Source of the DNA: JBHICC01 sp046759385
Lineage (GTDB): Bacteria > Pseudomonadota > Gammaproteobacteria > Acidiferrobacterales > SPGG2
Reading direction: 5' to 3'
DNA length: 11,526 bases
Assembly: GCA_046759385.1 (NCBI GenBank)
Contig: JBHICC010000065.1
Span: forward strand, 1-11,526
The translations under genes were made by a program, and so were the position numbers. Below are positions 5,965 through 11,526 of this stretch, piece by piece; the first letter of the stretch is position 1, and every line of letters begins with the position of its first letter. The notes beneath the pieces were generated by a model, which did not search any database, was not told where the DNA came from, and saw only the letters and a program-made list of their open reading frames with translations.

Positions 5965-6297
5965 ATGGTTATTGAGGTCGGGGATAAGGTGCTGGAAACG
6001 GACGACGAAGGCTATATTGTCGACCTCGAGGCGTGGACGCCTGCGGTCGCCGAGAAAATGGCGGCAGACGACGACTGTCAGCTCACCGACAACCACTGGG
6101 CGGTGATTAATTTCCTGCGCAGCTATTACCAGGAGTACCGCATTGAGCCACGGGTTCGTATCCTCGTACGGGAGATGGGTAAGACCCTGGGGCCCGATAA
6201 GGGCAATTCCCGGTTTCTATATGAATTATTTCCCTACGGTCCCGCCAAGCAGGCATGCCGTTATGCCGGTCTCCCCAAGCCCACGAACTGTTTCTGA
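5965..6297 (+). CDS. dsrC: DsrC, sulfur substrate protein of dissimilatory sulfite reductase
   Basis: DsrC carries sulfur as a trisulfide or persulfide on a flexible C-terminal arm and delivers it to DsrAB. The protein is 110 residues from the ATG at 5965, which has AGGGCGGG at 5952-5959. An in-frame ATG at 5944, inside dsrH, lacks a ribosome site and would add seven residues. Family features are DEGYIVDLEAWTP (14-26), HWAVINFLRSYYQEY (44-58), LFPYGPAKQACRYAGLPKP and both arm cysteines, C98 and C109, ten residues apart. TusE, the tRNA-modification relative, has only the last one, so this is DsrC proper. The last residue is Phe, giving TNCF; the usual ending is TGC followed by a hydrophobic residue. 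C38 (DDDCQL) is an extra cysteine. The gene converges on cysG, 26 bases away. Confidence 0.93.
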   Translation: MVIEVGDKVLETDDEGYIVDLEAWTPAVAEKMAADDDCQLTDNHWAVINFLRSYYQEYRIEPRVRILVREMGKTLGPDKGNSRFLYELFPYGPAKQACRYAGLPKPTNCF

Positions 6298-6323
6298 CTT
6301 AAACTGTTAGCCTGGGCGCTCAC

Positions 6324-7763
6324 TTAAAGAGTGTCACTATCCTTCGCGTGGCCGCGACTGGAGTCTTGTTCGTAGACTGCGGGCTCAAACCACGCGAGCT
6401 TCTCGCGCAGGCGCACGACCTCACCGACAATCACCAAGGTTGGGGCATGGACCTCGGCGCGCGCGACGGCGTCGGGCAACGTACTCAGGTCGGCAACCAA
6501 TACCCGCTGGTGGAGCGTGGTGCCGCGCTCGATCAATGCCGCTGGCATGTCGGTTCGCATGCCGTGCGCAATCAGTTCGCGGCAAAGGACCGCTAAGCCC
6601 GTTAGTCCCATATAGATCACCGCGGTTTGCTGCGGTTGAACAAGCGCGTCCCAATTGAGATCCAGAGAACCGTCCTGCAGATGCCCGGTGACAAAAATGC
6701 AAGATTGCGCGTAGTCGCGATGGGTAAGAGGGATACCCGCGTAGGCGGCGCAGCCATTCGCCGCGCTGACTCCGGGAACAACCTGGAATGGGACACCTTC
6801 GTCAGTGAGGCTTGCAATCTCTTCGCCACCGCGACCAAAAATAAAGGGGTCGCCGCCTTTCAATCGCAATACACGTTTTCCCTCCTTCGCCAGACGAGCC
6901 ATTATGCGGTTGATCTCGTCCTGGCGAACGGCGTGGTAGGCGCGTTTTTTGCCTACGTAAACGCGTTCAGCATCGCGCCGCGTGAGCGCGAGGACCGCTT
7001 CGCTCACCAGCCGGTCATAGAGCACGACGTCGGCTTGCTGCATCAGGCGCAGCGCGCGGAACGTCAGCAAGTCGGGATCGCCGGGGCCGGCCCCAACGAG
7101 ATACACTTCGCCCGTCTGCACCGCTGCCCCGGACTTCCCTTTGACCAGTTTCTCCAGGGTCGCGTAAGCCGCTTTCTCCTGACCCGCTAGCAACATCTCC
7201 GCCACCGGCCCTTGCAGTACTTTCTCCCAAAACCTGCGACGTTCACGGGTTGTCTTAAAACGTTTCTTGACCTTTTGCCGAAAGCCCTCCACCAAAGAAG
7301 CCAGGCGTCCGTAGGCGGCCGGAATTAAGGTCTCCAGCCGTGCGCGCAACAGACGCGCAAGCACCGGCGAGGCGCCGCCGCTGGATATTGCGATGAACAC
7401 GGGGGAGCGGTCGACGATCGACGGCATGATGAAACTGCAAAGCTCTGGTTGATCGACGACATTGACCGGTATATCAGTCTGCTGCGCAGCGCGCGCCACC
7501 TCGCGATTGATCACACGATTGTTGGTCGCTGCAATCACAATCGCTTGGTTTAACACGTGACACGGCGCGAACTCACTCGCTTCGTGGTTAATGTCACCGC
7601 GGGCGGCCTGATCCGCCAGCTCGGCGTTTAATGACGGTGCAACCACTGTCACACACGCCCCCGCACGTTGCAGCAACTCGACCTTACGCGCCGCCACATC
7701 GCCGCCGCCGACGACCAGACAGGGTCGTTCACTGATCCTCAAGAAAATCGGCAGGAAGTTCAT
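6324..7763 (-). CDS. cysG: Siroheme synthase CysG, fused dehydrogenase/ferrochelatase and uroporphyrinogen-III methyltransferase
   Basis: CysG converts uroporphyrinogen III to sirohaem in three steps: two SAM-dependent methylations, NAD-dependent oxidation and iron insertion. Sirohaem is the cofactor of sulfite reductases, including DsrAB. The protein is 479 residues (457 in E. coli). The N-terminal part has the NAD fold VVGGGDVAARK (17-27), the catalytic aspartate D104 in NVVDQPELCSF, and S128 in AISSGGASPVLARLL, the phosphorylatable serine of this family. The C-terminal methyltransferase has YLVGAGPGDPDLLT (221-234), LKGGDPFIFGRGGEE (301-315) and VVPGVSAANGCAAYAGIPLTHR (328-349). A C-terminal tail (about 458-479) is poorly conserved. 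The ATG at 7761-7763 has no strong ribosome site. The gene is tail-to-tail with dsrC. Confidence 0.96.
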   Translation of the reverse strand: MNFLPIFLRISERPCLVVGGGDVAARKVELLQRAGACVTVVAPSLNAELADQAARGDINHEASEFAPCHVLNQAIVIAATNNRVINREVARAAQQTDIPVNVVDQPELCSFIMPSIVDRSPVFIAISSGGASPVLARLLRARLETLIPAAYGRLASLVEGFRQKVKKRFKTTRERRRFWEKVLQGPVAEMLLAGQEKAAYATLEKLVKGKSGAAVQTGEVYLVGAGPGDPDLLTFRALRLMQQADVVLYDRLVSEAVLALTRRDAERVYVGKKRAYHAVRQDEINRIMARLAKEGKRVLRLKGGDPFIFGRGGEEIASLTDEGVPFQVVPGVSAANGCAAYAGIPLTHRDYAQSCIFVTGHLQDGSLDLNWDALVQPQQTAVIYMGLTGLAVLCRELIAHGMRTDMPAALIERGTTLHQRVLVADLSTLPDAVARAEVHAPTLVIVGEVVRLREKLAWFEPAVYEQDSSRGHAKDSDTL

Positions 7764-7803
7764 GCAAGAATTCGCTCGGGTCTCGTAACTGCTGGCAGGT
7801 TAC

Positions 7804-7833
7804 CCTTCCCAGAGCCCTCGCCACAAGGGAAGG
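7804..7833. repeat. Short intergenic hairpin repeat, copy 1
   Basis: CCTTCCC (7804-7810) and GGGAAGG (7827-7833) are perfect inverted arms around a 16-base centre. The centre and right arm (AGCCCTCGCCACAAGGG) resemble those of the copy at 8140-8167, so the two look like diverged copies of one palindromic repeat. No T-tract follows on either strand, so a classical terminator is unlikely. Confidence 0.55.
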
Positions 7834-7981
7834 TCAAATGCCGTATGCCTGCACTTTACGGCTAGCTCGACCAAGGCGTTCGATCGTTGCGAGCCGGTCG
7901 TGCGTTAAGACCACATGTAATAATCCGCTAGTGAAAAGCGAGTCCGCCCCATTGGGCATTTGGTATCAGGACACCGCACTA

Positions 7982-8002
7982 CCCCCTCCCGGCGGGAGGG
8001 GG
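7982..8002. repeat. Strong GC hairpin
   Basis: CCCCCTCCC (7982-7990) pairs perfectly with GGGAGGGGG (7994-8002) across a three-base loop GGC. The nine-pair stem would be very stable in RNA or single-stranded DNA. No run of T follows on either strand. It resembles the GC-rich CTCCC/GGGAG intergenic palindromes scattered in many gammaproteobacterial genomes. Confidence 0.6.
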
Positions 8003-8095
8003 CGAGCCTGCAAGTGGGCGTGACTTCAGCTAAGGTATGCGTCTCGGCGCTCTGCCGACGTATTACGGTAATGTCATTTCCCCATATTTACGGGG

Positions 8096-8117
8096 AGGCG
8101 CAACAACCGCTGCGCCT
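8096..8117. repeat. Inverted repeat AGGCGCA/TGCGCCT
   Basis: AGGCGCA (8096-8102) and TGCGCCT (8111-8117) are perfect seven-base arms around an eight-base loop. It lies about 110 bases upstream of the rdx start and could be a leader-RNA hairpin or an operator; the sequence does not decide. Confidence 0.45.
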
Positions 8118-8139
8118 GGACTTGGTGTGAGCTCGCGCT

Positions 8140-8167
8140 CCTCCCTCTAGCCTCGCACAAGGGGAGG
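8140..8167. repeat. Short intergenic hairpin repeat, copy 2
   Basis: CCTCCC (8140-8145) pairs with GGGAGG (8162-8167). The interior TCTAGCCTCGCACAAGG matches the interior of the repeat at 7804-7833 with a few changes and a one-base gap (AGCC-CTCG-CACAAGG in both). Both are in the same orientation. Confidence 0.5.
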
Positions 8168-8226
8168 GGTGTAGTCGAGCTTGAACGTTTGTTGACGATA
8201 ACAGCATTGGTCAAAACTAACCGCCT

Positions 8227-8508
8227 GTGACTAGACCACGAATTGAAATTAAGTACTGTACGCGGTGCAAGTTTTTACTGCGTGCCGCATGGGTGGCGCA
8301 GGAATTGCTGGCGACGTTTGAGGATAAAATCGCTGAAGTGGTATTAGTCCCGAGTACTGGCGGGATCTTCGAGATTCGTCTCGATGGTGACCTGCTATTC
8401 TCGAACAAACAAACCGCTGGGTTTCCAGAAGCAAAGGACATCAAACGTCTTGTGCGAGACCGTATCGCGCCAGGCATGCGCATCGGGCACGAGAACTCAC
8501 AGCCGTGA
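8227..8508 (+). CDS. Rdx (SelT/SelW/SelH) family thioredoxin-like protein
   Basis: A small cytosolic thioredoxin-like protein of the family that in animals includes selenoproteins W, T and H. At 93 residues it has the redox motif CTRC at 11-14 in the context IKYCTRCKFLLRAAW, followed by VAQELLATF. The second family signature GGIFEIRLDGDLLF (45-58) and AGFPEAKDIKRLVRDRI follow. It uses cysteine where some homologues have selenocysteine; there is no in-frame TGA. The family is thought to be redox-active with thiol partners, but the bacterial substrate is unknown. The start is a GTG at 8227 with no ribosome site I can see. Its TGA overlaps the ATG of the next gene, so the two are co-expressed. 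Confidence 0.88.
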   Translation: MTRPRIEIKYCTRCKFLLRAAWVAQELLATFEDKIAEVVLVPSTGGIFEIRLDGDLLFSNKQTAGFPEAKDIKRLVRDRIAPGMRIGHENSQP

Positions 8509-9626
8509 TGAATCGCAAAGAACCAACCAAGTCTCTGCATGAGACGGACGCCGACGCGCAAAGGTTTATGCGTTCGTGTCTACAACGCGTGGCCACTGGG
8601 CCGGAACTCAGCAAAGATCTTTCGTTCGATGAAGCGCGTCGGGCAATGACCCACATCCTCGATGATGCAGTCGATCCTGTTCAAGCCGGTGTATTTTTGA
8701 TCGCGCTGCGGATGAAGCGCGAGACTGAAGAAGAAAACAAAGGTGTGCTGCAAGCGATCTTGGATGCGAGCGAGACTGTTGTGGCGTCGGTCGACGAGCT
8801 TATCAACATCGGCGATCCGTACGATGGATTCACTCGCGGGTTGCCAATGTCACCTTTCCTGCCCGCGGTTCTCGCCGCATGCGGTGTTCCGGCGGTGTCG
8901 CACGGTCTAGAAGATGTCGGACCCAAATACGGGGTCACGCACCGCAAGATACTGAAAGCAGCTGGCATCGATGTCGATCTTGGATTAGCGGATGTGGCCA
9001 CACGTATCGCCGACCCGCAAGCGGGCTGGGCGTACGTTGACCAGAGGACGTTTTGTCCCAAGCTGCACGCATTGGTCGACCTACGTAGACTGATTGTCAA
9101 GCGGCCGGTGATCACCACGGTCGAGACCCTAGTGCATCCGGTACGCGGCCGCCGCCGTACCCATCTGATGACGGGCTACGTGCACAAAGCCTATCCACGC
9201 ATGTATGCCATGCTTGCAAGGCATGCGGGCTTTGATTCCGCCGTAATCGTGCGCGGTGTCGAGGGCGGCGTGATTCCTTCCCTGCAGCAACCGAGTAAGG
9301 CCTTCTACTATTATGGTGAGGTACCGCCACAGCCGCTTTCCATTGCACCCGGTGATGTCGATATCGACCAGCAGTCACGCGCGATTGCTCTGCCCGCTGA
9401 TGCGCGCGAAGGTGACAGCGATGGCCTGGCGCGCGCGGCTGCTGCCACGGGCCGGGCCGCGTTGGCCGGCGCGGCGGGGCCCGCCTATGACAGCTTGGTT
9501 TACGGGTGTGCCATTTGTCTGTTCCACCTGCGACGCTATCCGACTGTCAAAGCGGCGGCTGACGTCGCGCGCCAGGTCCTTGATAGTGGTGCGGCGCTCG
9601 CGCATTTCGAAGCACAGGGTTCTTAG
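8508..9626 (+). CDS. YbiB/TrpD2-like protein (anthranilate phosphoribosyltransferase fold)
   Basis: This 372-residue protein has the two-domain fold of anthranilate phosphoribosyltransferase. The N-terminal helical domain contains DEARRAMTHILDD and QAGVFLIALRMKRET (59-73). The glycine-rich PRPP loop (GTGGD) of true TrpD is replaced by IGDPYDGFTRGLP (101-113), followed by HGLEDVGPKYGVTHRKILKAAG. This pattern fits the YbiB/TrpD2 group; E. coli YbiB lacks phosphoribosyltransferase activity and binds nucleic acids, so a tryptophan role is unlikely. The ATG at 8508 overlaps the rdx stop as TGATG; a GTG at 8505 would add one residue. Databases often label such genes glycosyl transferase family protein. 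The 165 bases after it (9627-9791) hold the fadL upstream region and no gene. Confidence 0.85.
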   Translation: MNRKEPTKSLHETDADAQRFMRSCLQRVATGPELSKDLSFDEARRAMTHILDDAVDPVQAGVFLIALRMKRETEEENKGVLQAILDASETVVASVDELINIGDPYDGFTRGLPMSPFLPAVLAACGVPAVSHGLEDVGPKYGVTHRKILKAAGIDVDLGLADVATRIADPQAGWAYVDQRTFCPKLHALVDLRRLIVKRPVITTVETLVHPVRGRRRTHLMTGYVHKAYPRMYAMLARHAGFDSAVIVRGVEGGVIPSLQQPSKAFYYYGEVPPQPLSIAPGDVDIDQQSRAIALPADAREGDSDGLARAAAATGRAALAGAAGPAYDSLVYGCAICLFHLRRYPTVKAAADVARQVLDSGAALAHFEAQGS

Positions 9627-9780
9627 ACTGAGTTTAAGTTGCACTGCAAAAAGCAAAGACTGAACTCGCTTTCATACGGTCCGAGCAGTAGGATATAGGC
9701 TGACGCGCGCAACGCAGCGCAAGGAAGACCGAGGGAGCATTAGCGCGCGCCAGAAAAATAATACAACGGGACATAACGTT

Positions 9781-9786
9781 AGGAGG
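9781..9786 (+). promoter_or_regulatory. Ribosome binding site of the fadL-type gene
   Basis: A perfect AGGAGG, extended as AGGAGGGGG, ends five bases before the ATG at 9792 (measured from AGGAGG). It is one of the strongest translation signals in the window and suggests a highly expressed outer-membrane protein. Confidence 0.8.
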
Positions 9787-9791
9787 GGGAT

Positions 9792-11258
9792 ATGAACGCG
9801 TTCAGCAAGGCGTCCGCGAAGCCTGTTTCTTTTATTCTCGCATTCCTGCTCGTTTCCTTTTCAACGAACACGTCCGCGTCCTTTTTTGCGTTATTCGAAA
9901 ACAGCGTCTCGCAAATGGGCGTAGCGCATGCCGGCGGCTCGGCCTACGCGAATGACTCCACGACCGTCTGGTACAACCCGGCCGGCATGGTGCGGTTGGA
10001 TAAGCCCGAGTTTAGTGTCGGCGGCCATATCGTTTTGCCTTCGACCAAGTTCACCAATCAAGGCTCGAGCACCGTGATTCCTGGCGTCCTCTTGCCAGCT
10101 ACGTGTACAGCCACTGCGTCTGACGGGAATTGTGCACTTACCGGCGGCGCTGGTGGCGATGCCGGAGTGGATGCGCTGGTGCCGCATCTCTACTACACCA
10201 CGCCGGTCAATGACCGCACGGTCTTTGGCGTTGCCGTAAATGTTCCTTTCGGGCTCGAGACCGATTACGAGCAGGGGTGGGTTGGCCGCTACCATGCGCT
10301 GAACTCGGAAATCAGAACCATCAACGTCAATCCCGCACTCAGCTACGAAATCAACAACAACTTCTCCGTTGGAGGCGGTGTCAGCGTTCAGTATGTCGAG
10401 GCCACCCTGACCAATGCTATTGATTACGGAACGCTCTGCATAGCGGGGGGGCTTCCTTCAGCCCCCGGAGTAGCTGAAGCGGGCTGCGGACTCGCGGGCC
10501 TAACCCAGCAGGGCAGCGATGGGCAGGCGAAACTCAAGGCCGATAGCACCGATTTCGGATTCAATGTCGGGTTTCTTTGGCGCAACAGCAGTGATCGCAC
10601 GCGGGTTGGCTTGCACTACCGCTCCTCTATCGAGCATCCGCTCACGGGGACGAGCACGGCCACACCCGATCAAGCGGGAGGGGTGTTCAGTGTCCCTGCT
10701 CTCGCAGCGTTGGTTGCCGCACTCAACTCGCCGATAACGGCCAATGTCCGGTTCCCGGCGACGACGTCATTCAGCATTTACCACGACCTCAATCCGAAAT
10801 GGGCGGTCATGGGTGATTTCACGCGCACGGAATGGAGCTCGCTGCCGGAGCTGCGCGTTCAGTTCGCTTCGGGCGCCCCTGATACGGTGATCACATTGGG
10901 TTTGGAAGACGCTAATCGGTTCGCGTTGGGCGCGACCTACCAACGTAACGAGCGCTGGCTGTTTCGCTTCGGCGTCGCCGTCGATGAGACACCGACCCCA
11001 AGCGCAGAGCTTCGAACCGCGCGACTCCCGGACGCAGACCGAACGTGGTACACATTTGGGATCCAGTACAGAAAGAGTGAGCGCACCAGTTTCGATTTTG
11101 CTTATGCCTTCATTGACGTCGACGGCGCCGCGATTAATAAGGTCGCTACGCTTAGCCCAACCGACGAGAACCTTAGTCGTGGAAACTTGCGGGGCACGTA
11201 TGAGGCGGACGTGAATATCCTAAGTGTCCAGTACAACCTGAAATTCCAGACACGCTAA
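9792..11258 (+). CDS. FadL/OmpP1/TodX family outer-membrane transport protein
   Basis: FadL-type proteins are 14-stranded outer-membrane barrels that let hydrophobic compounds diffuse sideways into the membrane. This one is 488 residues. A signal peptide ends near residue 29 (TSA-SF). The N-terminal hatch follows, with NSVSQMGVAHAGGSAYANDSTTVWYNPAG (37-65), the most diagnostic part of the family. Later come YTTPVNDRTVFGVAVNVPFGLETDY (135-159) and alternating beta strands. The last strand is YNLKF, extended by QTR, so the terminal aromatic residue is not the very end. Two cysteine pairs (C105/C114 and C216/C232) sit in glycine- and alanine-rich loops. The substrate cannot be read from sequence. 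Fatty acids and hydrocarbons are usual; elemental sulfur has been proposed for such porins in sulfur oxidisers, which is an inference here. Confidence 0.92.
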   Translation: MNAFSKASAKPVSFILAFLLVSFSTNTSASFFALFENSVSQMGVAHAGGSAYANDSTTVWYNPAGMVRLDKPEFSVGGHIVLPSTKFTNQGSSTVIPGVLLPATCTATASDGNCALTGGAGGDAGVDALVPHLYYTTPVNDRTVFGVAVNVPFGLETDYEQGWVGRYHALNSEIRTINVNPALSYEINNNFSVGGGVSVQYVEATLTNAIDYGTLCIAGGLPSAPGVAEAGCGLAGLTQQGSDGQAKLKADSTDFGFNVGFLWRNSSDRTRVGLHYRSSIEHPLTGTSTATPDQAGGVFSVPALAALVAALNSPITANVRFPATTSFSIYHDLNPKWAVMGDFTRTEWSSLPELRVQFASGAPDTVITLGLEDANRFALGATYQRNERWLFRFGVAVDETPTPSAELRTARLPDADRTWYTFGIQYRKSERTSFDFAYAFIDVDGAAINKVATLSPTDENLSRGNLRGTYEADVNILSVQYNLKFQTR

Positions 11259-11266
11259 CGGCGTGT
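11250..11266. terminator. Weak hairpin between converging genes, possible terminator
   Basis: ACACGC (11250-11255) and GCGTGT (11261-11266) form a six-pair stem with a five-base loop that includes the fadL stop codon. There is no T-tract, so termination activity is uncertain. Confidence 0.25.
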
Positions 11267-11270
11267 GAGG

Positions 11271-11526
11271 TTAAACTCCGCGGCGCATCGCGCGTGGGAG
11301 CACGGACGGCGGTAGCGGCTTCGTGGTATCGAGCACCACGGCATACTGCTTTTCGTCCTCACTCAGCGGCTCGTGTGTAGCAAGTTGTTGCTCCAGTACG
11401 TCGACATTGGCCTCGGAGGCGTCGCGCCTATCCCGTTCGCGGGCACGCACACGCTGACGCAATGTGTCGAACGACGCCTGGCAGTCGAGAATGACAAACG
11501 GCACGCCAAGCGTATCGGCGAGCGCG
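11271..11526 (-). CDS. C-terminal part of an AAA/P-loop kinase-like protein (phosphotransferase-AAA fusion type)
   Basis: The frame is open from the window edge to a TAA at 11273-11271, about 84 residues. It reads ALADTLGVPFVILDCQAS, then FDTLRQRVRARERDRRDASEAN, VDVLEQQLATHEPLSEDE and a short tail. This is the C-terminal end of the P-loop kinase domain found in aminoglycoside phosphotransferase-AAA fusion proteins of proteobacteria. The RxRxRERDxxDASEA segment and VLExQLxxxEPL are what I recognise; the Walker A motif must lie outside the window. A GTG at 11504 is an internal valine, not the start. It is tail-to-tail with the fadL-type gene, 12 bases away. Confidence 0.75.
   Translation of the reverse strand, partial: ALADTLGVPFVILDCQASFDTLRQRVRARERDRRDASEANVDVLEQQLATHEPLSEDEKQYAVVLDTTKPLPPSVLPRAMRRGV

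Larger units (their letters stand above)
7764..8226. other. 463-base spacer between cysG and the rdx gene, hairpin-rich and non-coding
   Basis: No frame here resembles a protein; the open frames are short and of odd composition. The spacer must hold the cysG promoter (minus) and the rdx promoter (plus). It contains four inverted repeats, listed separately, and a small dyad ATTAC-G-GTAAT at 8062-8072 that could be a protein-binding site. TTGACG at 8192-8197 could be a -35 box for rdx, but no good -10 box follows at normal spacing. I see no tRNA, riboswitch or other RNA gene that I can name. Confidence 0.5.

Noticed and set aside
6627..7190. A 187-codon plus-strand open frame inside cysG
   Set aside because: It lies wholly antisense to a clearly recognised cysG, has low-complexity, unrecognisable protein content and no ribosome site; it reflects GC-rich codon bias.
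7838..8023. A 61-codon frame in the cysG-rdx spacer
   Set aside because: No ribosome site, it reads through two of the hairpins, and its composition is unlike the real proteins here.
8192..8229. A TTGACG-based promoter giving a leaderless rdx message
   Set aside because: The start GTG lacks a ribosome site and lies at the right distance, but the -10 position (AACTAA) is too poor to support the claim.
9639..9649. Dyad TTGCACTGCAA downstream of the ybiB-like gene
   Set aside because: Too short with a one-base centre to be a hairpin, and there is nothing else to mark it as an operator.
1..11526. CRISPR arrays, tRNA or rRNA genes, insertion sequences, prophage or toxin-antitoxin genes
   Set aside because: I looked for regularly spaced repeats, tRNA-like folds, transposase motifs and terminal inverted repeats and found none; the window is metabolic and envelope genes.

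Overview
The window looks like chromosomal DNA from a sulfur-oxidising gammaproteobacterium. The evidence is a thiosulfate-oxidation cluster (soxXYZA), a cytoplasmic sulfur-relay cluster (tusA-like, dsrE, dsrF, dsrH, dsrC) of the kind found with reverse-acting dissimilatory sulfite reductase, a fused siroheme synthase (cysG), and Gram-negative envelope genes (bepA, a FadL porin). The DNA is moderately GC-rich by eye. The lineage cannot be fixed from the sequence; a Chromatiales- or SUP05-like sulfur oxidiser is a guess.

Layout: positions 1-593 (+) hold the end of a probable thpR and a small exported protein of unknown function. They converge on the minus-strand cluster soxX-soxY-soxZ-soxA (2789 down to 612), which has a good -10 box at 2846-2851. 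bepA lies upstream on the same strand (4347-2890). A divergent AT-rich spacer (4348-4550) precedes tusA-like-dsrE-dsrF-dsrH-dsrC (+, 4551-6297), which converges on cysG (-, 7763-6324). A 463-base spacer rich in hairpins (7764-8226) is followed by a coupled rdx/ybiB-like pair (+, 8227-9626) and a fadL-type porin gene (+, 9792-11258). The porin gene converges on the C-terminal end of an AAA/phosphotransferase-type protein (-, to the window edge).

How the genes work together: in the known scheme SoxAX loads thiosulfate onto a C-terminal cysteine of SoxY in the periplasmic SoxYZ carrier. In the cytoplasm TusA and DsrEFH pass persulfide sulfur to DsrC, which serves the siroheme enzyme DsrAB; CysG makes siroheme. 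soxB, soxCD and dsrAB are not in the window.

The most striking observation is that both dedicated sulfur carriers here lack their sulfur-binding cysteine. SoxY ends GGFAG instead of GGCGG, and the TusA-like protein has LNGPLP instead of LNCPLP. The partner proteins (SoxA, SoxX, DsrE, DsrH, DsrC) keep their key cysteines. Whether these are degenerate paralogues, repurposed carriers or sequence artefacts cannot be decided from this window.
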